Assembly: GCA_963710205.1 (NCBI GenBank)
Contig: CAVPZG010000003.1
Span: forward strand, 1 to 58,469
DNA: 58,469 nucleotides
Origin: Pacificimonas sp963710205
Lineage (GTDB): Bacteria > Pseudomonadota > Alphaproteobacteria > Sphingomonadales > Sphingomonadaceae
Direction: 5' to 3'
Part shown: one piece after another, positions 33,993-42,704 of the stretch
How positions within the stretch are numbered: the first letter of the stretch is position 1
Layout: every line of letters starts with the position of its first letter
The notes under the pieces: model-generated
What the model was told of the DNA's origin: nothing
Seen by the model: the letters and a program-made list of their open reading frames with translations, nothing else
Database searches by the model: none
Made by a program: the position numbers and the translations under genes

Positions 33993-35340
33993 CTAGCGGA
34001 ATTTGTCCAGCGCGGGCGGGCACGATTCGAGCGCCTGCCGCAACAGGTCGGCTGCGCGCCTGACCGCCTCAAGGTCCGGACCCGCAAGGGCGATCTCCGC
34101 CTGATCCACCAGCGCCGCCGCTTCCGACCGCAGCGCCGCCATCGCCGCTTCGTTCCCCTGCGCGCCGACCGCGGCGGAGGCCAGTGCCTGCAAATGCCCT
34201 TCCGCGGCGCGAACATTGACCGCGCTGACCTGGCGGATACGGCCGAGCGTGCCCTGCAGATATTCGGCGAAGCCATAGGGTTCGGCGTAAAGACGGAAAT
34301 CGCCATGTTCGGCGCGGCGAAACGGCAGGGGATCGTCCGTTTCCGCCATGCGGGACAACGCCGCGCCCAGCCATTCCATGCAGGCGATGGCGGTATAGGG
34401 GTCGTTTATGCCCGGCGACAGGGCGCGCATGGCGATCTCCGTCAGCTCATCGGCCAGAAATTCATTGTCCTGCGAGGGCGTCCGCAGCTTCGCGATGGCG
34501 AATGCCTTCCCGAATTCCGCGCGGCAGGTGTCGCCCGGATCGCCGCCGTAAATGGCGGCAACGACCTGCCCCGGAACCTGAAACTGTCCCGGACGGATAT
34601 GAAGCTCGATCAGCACATCTGCCTTCTGTGCCGTTTTCGCCAGCTGTTCGCCATCGATGATCGACACCAGCCCCGCAGTCCCGGCAAGCAGCGGAACCGC
34701 CCGCCCGCGGTTTCGATAGGTGGTTTTCGCAGCGTCGATATCGCTGTCCCTTACGGCATGACCGCAATTGCCGGGAAACCGGCTTGGTACATTCCTGAAC
34801 AGACTTTCGCCAATTCGGGAAATGACATGGTTGATCCTGAGCGCGGCGGGGGCGTGGTGCAGGAAGAAGATCAGCGCCGCTATGCTGGCCGAGGGCAAAA
34901 CCCATGCCCACCATGCCGGCAAGGCCGAAATCGCGTTCGCCTTCGCGGATCATGGCGTAGATGATGATGGCATATACGAAGCTGGATACGAACACGCCCA
35001 GCGTTAGCTGTATGGCGCGGTCGGCCAGGAAGTTCGTCAGAAGGCGCGGACCATATTGGCCCGCCGCGTTCACGGAGGCGGCGACGATCACCGAGAAGAC
35101 CACCGCGCCGGTACCGATGGTGCTGCCGGCGATCAGGCTCATCAGATCCCTCATCGCCTCTGCGTCGGGCGCGGGCGGCAAACCCACGGCTTCCGCCAGC
35201 GCCGGCCCCCATTCCGCCGGAAGCGCCAGGACAATGACCGCCACGATCAGGGCACCGGTCGCCATGCAGCCGGGAACGAAGCCGTAGCTCGACCTCAGCT
35301 GCGAGAGCCGGTCGATGATGCGGGCGCCGTGTTTCAGCAT
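33993..35340 (-). pseudogene. DUF2254 family membrane protein, frameshifted
   Basis: Two overlapping frames make one DUF2254 protein. The upstream frame (from ATG 35340) has two to four membrane segments and reads GMVGMGFAL, then loses homology. The downstream frame resumes as PSASIAALIFFLHHAP near 34895-34903 and runs to 33993 (residues DKFR). The total of 1348 bases is one more than a multiple of three, so removing a single base gives a 448-residue protein. The shift falls at GGGCAAAACCC (34893-34903), a homopolymer site. It is either a real mutation or a sequencing error. DUF2254 proteins have unknown function. Confidence 0.85.
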
Positions 35341-35349
35341 CGCGGCGGT

Positions 35350-37464
35350 CTAGTCCGCTCCTGTCAGAACGTCCTTGGCATAGATCGTCATCAGCGCGGC
35401 GCGATAGGCTTCTTCCTCGGTATTCGCCGCTCCGGCATGTCCGCCCTCGATATTCTCGTAATAATAGAAGCGCTGGCCATATTCCGCCATCCGCGCCGCC
35501 ATCTTGCGGGCATGGCCGGGATGCACGCGGTCGTCCTTCGTCGATGTGTACATCATCACGGGTGGATATTTCGCATCGGGGCGAAGGTTCTGATAGGGCG
35601 AATATTTACGGATATAGGCCCACTCGGCCGGAATGTCGGGATTGCCATATTCCCCCATCCAGGACGCCCCGGCGAGAAGTTTGTTGTAACGCTTCATGTC
35701 AGAGAGCGGCACGCCCATGATGATGCCGTCGAACAGGTCCGGGCGCTGCGTGTAGGCGACGCCGACCAGAAGCCCGCCATTGGAGCGACCGGAGGCGGCA
35801 AGGGTCGACGTCAGGCCCGACGCCTTCAGGTCTTCTGAAACCGCGTATAGATCGTCGAACACCTTCTGACGGTTTTCCTTCAGCACCGCCTCATGCCATT
35901 TCGGGCCATATTCGCCGCCGCCCCTGATGTTGGCGATGACATAGCTGTTGCCGGCTTCGACCCAGAACAGCCCCATCGGGCCAAGCCGCGAGGGGTGGCT
36001 GGTCAGATAGTCGGGCAGCGTCGGGGCGCGAAAGCCGCCATAGGCGTGCATGACCGTCGGGAGCGGGCCGGTCGCGCCCGCAGGACGCACGACGAAATAG
36101 GGGATTTTCGTGCCATCCGGTGAGGTGGCGAAGCGCTGTCGCACGTCGATGGACTTGGGGTCGAAAACCGCGTCCAGACTGTCTATGGCCGCCGGTTCGC
36201 CGCCGCTTTGCGTCGCATAAAGCGTTGGCGGCGTCGCGAAATTTTCCGCCGTGAAGAAGGCGATGTCGCGCTTCCCGCCCGCCGCCTGCAGCGAGACGAC
36301 GCTGTTCCGAGGAACCTCGACATCGGCGGCGCGGAACTGGCTGTCCAGCGCGATCAGCTTGCCGTTCACATCGTCGAGCAGCGAAATATAAAGCCGGTCG
36401 GTCCCCGCCTCGATCTGGCGGACGGCCTGACTGGCAGACGGCGTGAAGATCGGCTTTACGCCAAATTCACCGCGCTCGATCAGCGCGTCGAGATCATAGG
36501 CCAGCAAAGTGCCGGACTTGTACTCACCCCAGTCGGCGTTCAGCTCGACAATGCCATGGCCCGCGAACAGTTCGCTGACGGTCGCCGTCGCCGGGATCGG
36601 CACGGGAACCAGCGTCCCGTCGGCCTTCACATGATTATATTCATAATCCCAGAAGGTCATGTTGCGGACGATCAGCGGATAGTTCCGGTCCTGTGTCCGG
36701 CCCATGGAAAGGCCGTAGCCGGTCTCGGTTTCGGGGATTTCCTTCAATACCCGGCCGGCGCCCGGTGCCTCGCCGCGCGTCCACAGCCTGACCTGCCGCC
36801 CATAGCCCGATTCCGTCAGCGTGCCGGGGCCGAAATCGCTGGCGAGAAGGACATGGTCCTCATCCAGCCAGGTCATGTCGTGCTTTGCCGTCGGCGCGTT
36901 GAAACCGTCCTCGACAAAGGCGCGTGCCGAGACATCGAATTCCCGGATCACCGCGGCGTCGCTGCCGCCATCCGACATCAAAATCAGGCAGCGGTCATAG
37001 TCGGGGGCCAGGCAGCGGACGCTCTGCCAGACCCAGTTCTTGCCCTCGGCCTCCGACAGCGCATCGAGGTCGAGCAATGTCTCCCACCCCGGCGTGCCCG
37101 CCAGATAATCGTCGATCGCGGCGATGCGCCACAGGCCGTGCGTGTTCGTCGCGTCGGTCCAGAAGTTCGTCACCCGGTCGCCGAGAATCTGGTACGGCTC
37201 CTCGATGCGGTCGGGATTGGAAAGGATCGTTTCGGCGCGTTTGCGGTAGGTCTCGAACATCGGATCGGCGGTCAGTTCGTCCGCCGTATCCTTGTTCCAG
37301 GCCCTGACCTGCGTCAGCGCGCGCTCGCTCTCCACCTCCTCAAGCCACAGATAGGGATCGTCCATATCGGTCATGGCGGCTCCGGCGGTCAGGTCGGCAT
37401 CGGCGGAAGGATTGGCGGCGCAGGCGGCGAGCATCAGCGCCGCGATCAGGGGTGTGCGTGTCAT
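35350..37464 (-). CDS. S9A prolyl oligopeptidase family serine peptidase, lipoprotein
   Basis: 704 residues from the ATG at 37464 (MTRTPLIAALMLAAC); the earlier Met at 37500 is unlikely. A lipobox ends at Cys12. A beta-propeller spans about 35-430 and the alpha/beta-hydrolase domain follows. The catalytic triad is Ser561 in GRSNGG, Asp in TKDDRVHPG and His in EGGHAG. It cleaves short peptides after proline in the periplasm or outside. It starts the S9-DUF2254-nadC-RNase T2 run. Confidence 0.93.
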   Translation of the reverse strand: MTRTPLIAALMLAACAANPSADADLTAGAAMTDMDDPYLWLEEVESERALTQVRAWNKDTADELTADPMFETYRKRAETILSNPDRIEEPYQILGDRVTNFWTDATNTHGLWRIAAIDDYLAGTPGWETLLDLDALSEAEGKNWVWQSVRCLAPDYDRCLILMSDGGSDAAVIREFDVSARAFVEDGFNAPTAKHDMTWLDEDHVLLASDFGPGTLTESGYGRQVRLWTRGEAPGAGRVLKEIPETETGYGLSMGRTQDRNYPLIVRNMTFWDYEYNHVKADGTLVPVPIPATATVSELFAGHGIVELNADWGEYKSGTLLAYDLDALIERGEFGVKPIFTPSASQAVRQIEAGTDRLYISLLDDVNGKLIALDSQFRAADVEVPRNSVVSLQAAGGKRDIAFFTAENFATPPTLYATQSGGEPAAIDSLDAVFDPKSIDVRQRFATSPDGTKIPYFVVRPAGATGPLPTVMHAYGGFRAPTLPDYLTSHPSRLGPMGLFWVEAGNSYVIANIRGGGEYGPKWHEAVLKENRQKVFDDLYAVSEDLKASGLTSTLAASGRSNGGLLVGVAYTQRPDLFDGIIMGVPLSDMKRYNKLLAGASWMGEYGNPDIPAEWAYIRKYSPYQNLRPDAKYPPVMMYTSTKDDRVHPGHARKMAARMAEYGQRFYYYENIEGGHAGAANTEEEAYRAALMTIYAKDVLTGAD

Positions 37465-37603
37465 GGCGCAATGTCTTGCCCAGACGGCGTAAGTTGGCAA
37501 GGGGCGAGCTGCAACGCGAACGCGAAAGCGGGCGCGTTAGCCGCCGATCAGACGGCGTTCCAAACTGCGGCAGAAGCGTGCCGCCGCAGTGCCGGCACAG
37601 ACC

Positions 37604-38617
37604 TCAGTCCCCGTCCACGCTGTTGATATCCTTCGGCCCCAGATCGCCCTGGCCGACCTTGTTGCCGGCCATTTCCAGCATGCGCTCCAGCGGCTTCAGG
37701 GCTCTCAGGCGCACGTCTTCCGACATTTCGATCTTCGGCTCCAGGTCGCGCAGCGCGAGATAGAGCTTCTCCATCGTGTTCATCGCCATGAACGGGCACA
37801 TGTTGCAGTTGCAATTGCCGTCCGCGCCGGGGGCACCGATGAAGGTCTTGTGGGGGGCGGCCTTTTCCATCTGGTGGATGATGTGGGGCTCGGTGGCGAT
37901 GATGATCTTTTCGGACTCGTGCGCCAGAACCCAGCTGAGGATGGACGACGTCGAACCGACATGGTCGGCATGGTCAAGGATGTGGACTGGGCATTCGGGG
38001 TGCGCGGCGACCGGGGCTTCCGGATGCTCGGCCTTCAGCTTGATGAGTTCCTTCTCGCTGAACGCCTCGTGCACGATGCACGCGCCCGGCCACAGCAGCA
38101 TGTCGCGGCCGGTCTTGCGCGCGAAATAACCGCCCAGGTGCCGGTCGGGGGCGAAGATGATCTTCTGGTCCCTGGGCAGCTGGCCGAGAATGGTTTCCGT
38201 CGATGACGACGTCACGATGATGTCGCTGAGCGCTTTCACCTCCGCCGAGCAGTTGATGTAGGTGAGCGCGATGTGATCGGGATGCGCCTCGCGGAACTTG
38301 CGGAACGCTTCGGGCGGGCAGGAATCCTCCAGACTGCAGCCCGCGTCCATATCGGGCAGAATGACGGTCTTGTCGGGGCTGAGGATTTTCGCGGTTTCCG
38401 CCATGAAACGCACGCCGCAGAACGCGATGACGTCCGCGTCGGTTTCCGCGGCCTTGCGGCTCAGGTCGAGGCTGTCGCCGACGAAATCGGAAATGTCCTG
38501 AATGGCCGGATCCTGATAATAATGGCCGAGGATGACGGCGTTGCGCTCTTTCTTCAGGCGCTTGATCTCGGCGACCAGGTCAAGGCCGGTGAGCGAGTCT
38601 GCGTGGCGGGCGTCCAT
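37604..38617 (-). CDS. nadA: Quinolinate synthase
   Basis: 337 residues. It condenses iminoaspartate with dihydroxyacetone phosphate using a [4Fe-4S] cluster. Characteristic stretches are VILGHYYQDPAIQD, DMDAGCSLEDSC, YINCSAEVKA, VAAHPECP and the Cys-rich CNCNMCPFM. The iminoaspartate source (NadB or aspartate dehydrogenase) is not in the window. It is downstream of DUF4230 and upstream of the S9 gene (139-bp gap). Confidence 0.97.
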   Translation of the reverse strand: MDARHADSLTGLDLVAEIKRLKKERNAVILGHYYQDPAIQDISDFVGDSLDLSRKAAETDADVIAFCGVRFMAETAKILSPDKTVILPDMDAGCSLEDSCPPEAFRKFREAHPDHIALTYINCSAEVKALSDIIVTSSSTETILGQLPRDQKIIFAPDRHLGGYFARKTGRDMLLWPGACIVHEAFSEKELIKLKAEHPEAPVAAHPECPVHILDHADHVGSTSSILSWVLAHESEKIIIATEPHIIHQMEKAAPHKTFIGAPGADGNCNCNMCPFMAMNTMEKLYLALRDLEPKIEMSEDVRLRALKPLERMLEMAGNKVGQGDLGPKDINSVDGD

Positions 38618-38676
38618 GTAATTCCTCCATTTTCAGGCCGTCGCCGGGATGACGTGAACCTTGTCGTTTTCGGTTT

Positions 38677-39288
38677 CTAGCTACCAGACCCGGCCTCGTC
38701 GGGGAAGCGGACGTTGACGGTGGCGTCTACGCCGGCGGCTTCAAGCGGCAGACGGAAGCCGCGCGCCACGGCGTCCCTGGCCGCCGTGCGGGCCATATCG
38801 AGCATGACGGGAGCTTCCGCCTCCTGCCTCACCGCGCCTGCGACCTTGTTGCGGTTGGCGGCGTCGAGCGCATCCTCGGCATTCCCCAGCGTCATCAAGA
38901 CCGCGCCCTCGCCATAATCGCGCACTCTGGCCATGTCGATTTCGGGATCGGAGATTTCGATGGCGGGCAGGTCGACCTGAAGCGTGCCGGTGGTTTCATC
39001 CCAGCTGAGGTCTTCCGGGGTCAGTTTCGCATAATCGATTTCATAGCGGACCGTGGCGGGCACGATCATGGTCTTTTCCGCCGCCAGCCCGAATTTCGTG
39101 GCACGCGAGGTGACGGCGACGGTGAAGCGGCCCGCGAACACGCTGAGCCGGTTCTGCGCCCGGACCGCGTTCAGGCTGGCGGAGGCGATGGTCCGCACGT
39201 CCGGCTTCGCGGGTGTCTGCTGCTGCCAGAAGAACAGCGCGCCCGCGCCCAGCAAAAGTCCGGCGATGAGAGCAATAACGGTACGCAT
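38677..39288 (-). CDS. DUF4230 domain protein with N-terminal membrane anchor
   Basis: 203 residues. The N-terminal MRTVIALIAGLLLGAGALFFW is an uncleaved anchor or signal; the rest is periplasmic. Features of DUF4230 are VFAGRFTVAVTSR and IDYAKLTPEDLSWDETTGTLQVDLPAIEI. Its function is unknown. Its start codon overlaps the MBL-fold gene's stop. Confidence 0.82.
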   Translation of the reverse strand: MRTVIALIAGLLLGAGALFFWQQQTPAKPDVRTIASASLNAVRAQNRLSVFAGRFTVAVTSRATKFGLAAEKTMIVPATVRYEIDYAKLTPEDLSWDETTGTLQVDLPAIEISDPEIDMARVRDYGEGAVLMTLGNAEDALDAANRNKVAGAVRQEAEAPVMLDMARTAARDAVARGFRLPLEAAGVDATVNVRFPDEAGSGS

Positions 39289-40166
39289 CAGCTTTCCAGC
39301 CTCCAGGTGTCGCCCGCGACATGGGCGACCTGCCCTTTCCCCTGCATGTCGATCAGGTGCGCCAGCACGGACCGTCCGGCGGCGGGGTGCAGTTTCCTCG
39401 AAACCAGGGCGTACATGGCCGCGACCAGCCCGCCAATGTCCTTTGGACCGTCCGCCAGCAGTTTCAGGATCTGCCCCTCCCGCTGGCGGCGGTGGACGAT
39501 ATAGCCGCGAACGAGCTTTTGCGGATTCGTGACGGGATCGCCGTGCGTGGGATAATAGACGGCGTCATCGCGCGCCTTCAGCTTTTCCAGGCTTTGCATA
39601 TAGGCGGTCATGTCGCCGTCCGGCGGCGAGACGACGGTGGTCGACCAGCCCATGATGTGATCGCCGGAAAACAGGGCGCGCTCTTCCTCCAGCGCGAAAC
39701 AGAGATGGTTGGACGTATGGCCGGGGGTGTGAACGGCCGTCAGGGTCCAGTCCGGTCCGGATATGCTCTCCCCGTCGCGCATGACATGATCGGGCGCGTA
39801 GGTGGGATCGAATCCCGCATCTGAACGCGGGCCATCGTCGGACAGAACCAGTTCCGCGCATCCCACGACCTTTGCGCCAGTCGCGGCGCGCAACCGGACG
39901 GCGAGCGGACTGTGATCGCGGTGGGTGTGGGTGACGAACAGGTGGCTGATCGTCTCGCCCGCCGCCGCGGCGAGGATGGCGGCCAGATGCGCGTCATCGT
40001 CCGGGCCGGGGTCGATGACGGCAACCGTTCCGGTTCCCACGATATAGGTTCCCGTACCCAGATAGGTGAAGGCGCTGGGGTTCTTCGCCAGCACGCGGCG
40101 GACCAGCGGAGAGACCTGCTGGGGCGTCGCATAGGGCGCTGCGGCGATGGCGGCTTCGATGCTCAT
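39288..40166 (-). CDS. MBL-fold metallo-hydrolase (LACTB2-like)
   Basis: 292 residues. The zinc motif THTHRDHSP (HxHxDH) and later ligands in VHTPGHTSNH, FSGDHIMGW and YYPTHGDP are complete, so two metals can bind. The C-terminal winged-helix region (about 235-292) is typical of LACTB2-type endoribonucleases/hydrolases. The substrate is not determined. It is transcribed with DUF4230 and nadA, and diverges from the SixA-like gene across 80 bp. Confidence 0.9.
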   Translation of the reverse strand: MSIEAAIAAAPYATPQQVSPLVRRVLAKNPSAFTYLGTGTYIVGTGTVAVIDPGPDDDAHLAAILAAAAGETISHLFVTHTHRDHSPLAVRLRAATGAKVVGCAELVLSDDGPRSDAGFDPTYAPDHVMRDGESISGPDWTLTAVHTPGHTSNHLCFALEEERALFSGDHIMGWSTTVVSPPDGDMTAYMQSLEKLKARDDAVYYPTHGDPVTNPQKLVRGYIVHRRQREGQILKLLADGPKDIGGLVAAMYALVSRKLHPAAGRSVLAHLIDMQGKGQVAHVAGDTWRLES

Positions 40167-40246
40167 GGAAACAAGGTGGCATTGCGGCGGGCGGATATCA
40201 ATCTTTCACATGACGCCGCGCCGTCCGCGCGCTACGGAAAGCGGAT

Positions 40247-40786
40247 ATGAAGACCATCGCCATCCTGCGTCACGCCAAGTCCAGCTGGGACGATCCGGTG
40301 GAGCGCGACTTCGACAGGCCGCTCAATGCGAAGGGCCGCCGCGCCGCCGTCACCATGGGACGGCATTTCAGGACGGCGGATCTGGCCTGGGATGCCGTCG
40401 TCGCCTCGCCCGCCGTCCGCGTGATCGAGACGCTGGACGGTGTGGAGGAGGGGCTGGAGCGGAAGCTCGCGCCCGCCTTTGACAAGCGCATTTACATGGC
40501 GGGCGCGACGACGCTGATGGACGTGGTTTCGGATGTCGATGACGGCGCGGACAGACTGCTGCTCGTCGGGCACAATCCGGGGCTGGAGGATCTGATCTTC
40601 CTGCTGACACCCGCCGACGGATCGGCGCACCGGCAGGCGGTGGACGTGAAATACCCGACCGCGACCTATGCGGAGATGGAATTCGACGTGGACAGCTGGG
40701 ACGATATCGACAGCGATACGCCGGGCCGGCTGACGGTGCTGGTGCGCCCGCGCGATCTGGATCCGGAGCTGGGACCGGACGCGTAG
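40247..40786 (+). CDS. SixA-like phosphohistidine phosphatase family protein
   Basis: 179 residues. The motif LRHAKSSWDD (Arg8, His9) at the N-terminus and LLVGHNPGLE near residue 108 are the SixA layout. SixA removes phosphate from the HPt domain of phosphorelays. A partner is not evident here. Hairpin 40810-40829 follows. Confidence 0.87.
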   Translation: MKTIAILRHAKSSWDDPVERDFDRPLNAKGRRAAVTMGRHFRTADLAWDAVVASPAVRVIETLDGVEEGLERKLAPAFDKRIYMAGATTLMDVVSDVDDGADRLLLVGHNPGLEDLIFLLTPADGSAHRQAVDVKYPTATYAEMEFDVDSWDDIDSDTPGRLTVLVRPRDLDPELGPDA

Positions 40787-40809
40787 ACCCTGGTTCCCGG
40801 TGCGCGTCA

Positions 40810-40829
40810 GCCCGGCCCGAAGGCCGGGC
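40810..40829. terminator. Hairpin between convergent genes
   Basis: Perfect 8-bp GC-rich stem GCCCGGCC-CGAA-GGCCGGGC between the SixA-like stop (40786) and the DUF885 stop (40855). It probably terminates in both directions; a U tract is not apparent. Confidence 0.6.
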
Positions 40830-40854
40830 CCGCATGTGGGAGGAAGCGGGACCC

Positions 40855-42615
40855 CTAGCCTGCAGCCTGTTCCGCAATCCAGCGGTCGATATGCGCGTCG
40901 AGCACGTCGAGCGGGATCGGGCCGTTTTCAAGGACGGCGTCATGGAACAGCCGCAGGTCGAAGCCCGCGCCCAGCGCCGCCTCCGCCCTGCTCCGCAGCT
41001 CGCGTATCTTTAGCTCACCGATCTTGTAGGCCAGCGCCTGTCCGGGCCAGGTGATGTAGCGGTTGACCTCGGCGTCGATATTGCCGGCCGACAGCGCGGT
41101 GTTGTCGAGCATGAACTGGACGGCCTGCTGCTTCGTCCAGCCCTTGGCGTGAATACCGGTGTCGACGACCAGCCGCGACGCGCGCCACATCTCGTAGCTG
41201 AGGCGGCCCATTTCCTTTTCGGGTGTGTCGTAGAGGCCCATCTCGATCCCGAGGCGTTCCGAATAAAGTCCCCATCCCTCGACAAACGCCGTGAAATTGA
41301 TGCCGTGCTGGCGGATCGGATGAATATCGAGTTCCTGCTGCAGCGAAATCTGGTGATGGTGACCGGGTACCGCCTCATGCACGGTCAGCGCGGGAATTTC
41401 CCATAGGGGGCGCTGGTCGAGCTCGGTCAGGTTGACGCGGTAGATGCCCGCCTTTCCGGTCGCCAGAGAACCGCTTTCATAATAGGCGGTGGTGTTGCCA
41501 ACCGCCTCGTCCATGGGAATGGGTTTCACGGTGTAGGGCAGGCGTGGCAGCGTGTTGAAGAGGACGGGCATCCAGCCGTCGATCTGCTTGGCGATCGCGC
41601 CCGTGATCTCCAGCAGCTCTTCACCCGTTTTCGGATAATATTGCGGGTCGGTGCGCAGTTTTTCGATAAAGCCCTCGCGGTCGCCTTCGAACCCGGCTGT
41701 GGCGGCGACGCTTTCCATCTCGGTGCGGATGCGGGCGACTTCCGACAGGCCCAGCTCGTGAACCTGATCCGCCGTCATGTCGGTGGTCGTATAGCTGCCG
41801 ACCAGATAGTCGTAATAGTCACGCCCGCCCGGTGTGTCGGAAATGCCGAAACTCTGCCGGCATTTCGGCTCATATTCCGTCGTGTAATAGGCGGCGAAGT
41901 CGCGGTAGGCGGGGAAGACGCTATCCTCGATCGCCGTTTTCGCGCGGGCTTTCAGCGCGGTCCAGTCGCTTTCCGAAATGCTGTCCGGTTTTGCCGCGAA
42001 CGGCGTCCAGAAGCTGGAGGCTTCCGCGCTGTCCGCCAGCCGCCCCTCGATGGTCGAACGGAAATTCTTCATTGGCTCGCACGGCTGTGTCAGCCCCGCG
42101 GCTACCGCGGCTTTCGTGCGCGCGATGCCGTTCGCATTCTCGGCGGCATAGGCCTCCAGCCGGCCTATGTAGGACTCGTAATCCGCTTTCGTGAAGAAGG
42201 GAGAACTGTCGGCCAGACCGGCGAACCACATGTGCCAGCCGCCGCGATTGGTGAACAGGATATAGCGGCTATGGTCATGTTCGGCGCCCTCGATCCGGTC
42301 GGCGAGAGACCGGCGGATGACGCCGTGGTCGACGGCGAGATCTTCCGGCAGGGCCGCCTGGTCGATGGCGTCGAGTTTCGCCAGCCAGTCCACCGTTTCC
42401 GCGACCTCGCGGTCATAGCCCGCCTCAGACATGTCCCACAATTTGCCGTCGCCGCGCCGGTCGCCGATGTTCGTGGCGGTGATGGGGCTGTTGTCCAGCG
42501 TCCATTGCCAGATATTTTCGCGCAGGGTCCTGTAATCGTCCGCGGGCGCAGCGGCGGCGGTGGTGGCGGCACTGGTGCTGGCAAGCAGGGCGAGCGCGAT
42601 CAGCGGTTTGAACAT
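40855..42615 (-). CDS. DUF885 family secreted protein (zinc peptidase-like)
   Basis: 586 residues with a signal peptide (MFKPLIALALLASTSAATTAAAA). The metallopeptidase motif HEAVPGHH begins at His413 (HExxxxH spacing). DUF885 proteins are secreted, common in sphingomonads, and mostly uncharacterised. It diverges from the radical SAM gene; the intervening 89 bp hold the LexA-type box. Confidence 0.9.
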   Translation of the reverse strand: MFKPLIALALLASTSAATTAAAAPADDYRTLRENIWQWTLDNSPITATNIGDRRGDGKLWDMSEAGYDREVAETVDWLAKLDAIDQAALPEDLAVDHGVIRRSLADRIEGAEHDHSRYILFTNRGGWHMWFAGLADSSPFFTKADYESYIGRLEAYAAENANGIARTKAAVAAGLTQPCEPMKNFRSTIEGRLADSAEASSFWTPFAAKPDSISESDWTALKARAKTAIEDSVFPAYRDFAAYYTTEYEPKCRQSFGISDTPGGRDYYDYLVGSYTTTDMTADQVHELGLSEVARIRTEMESVAATAGFEGDREGFIEKLRTDPQYYPKTGEELLEITGAIAKQIDGWMPVLFNTLPRLPYTVKPIPMDEAVGNTTAYYESGSLATGKAGIYRVNLTELDQRPLWEIPALTVHEAVPGHHHQISLQQELDIHPIRQHGINFTAFVEGWGLYSERLGIEMGLYDTPEKEMGRLSYEMWRASRLVVDTGIHAKGWTKQQAVQFMLDNTALSAGNIDAEVNRYITWPGQALAYKIGELKIRELRSRAEAALGAGFDLRLFHDAVLENGPIPLDVLDAHIDRWIAEQAAG

Positions 42616-42687
42616 GAATTTCCGTCTCCCTCGGTTTCCATCCCCCCGCTAACCGCGTCAATCTATGTTGTCGACAAGTTCCGACGG

Positions 42688-42702
42688 GAACGTAAAAGGA
42701 AC
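42688..42702. promoter_or_regulatory. Putative LexA (SOS) box, GAAC-N7-GAAC
   Basis: GAACGTAAAAGGAAC, 2 bp before the radical SAM ATG. The reverse complement is GTTC-CTTTTAC-GTTC, an exact match to the alphaproteobacterial LexA direct repeat GTTC-N7-GTTC. It overlaps the ribosome site region (AAAAGGA). A second overlapping palindrome GTTCC-N4-GGAAC occurs at 42678-42691. This suggests SOS induction; binding has not been shown. Confidence 0.7.
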
Positions 42703-42704
42703 AT

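Noticed and set aside
36208..37626. 472-residue plus-strand frame opposite the S9 peptidase
   Set aside because: Arg/Gly-rich, no domain; the S9 gene has an intact triad on the other strand.
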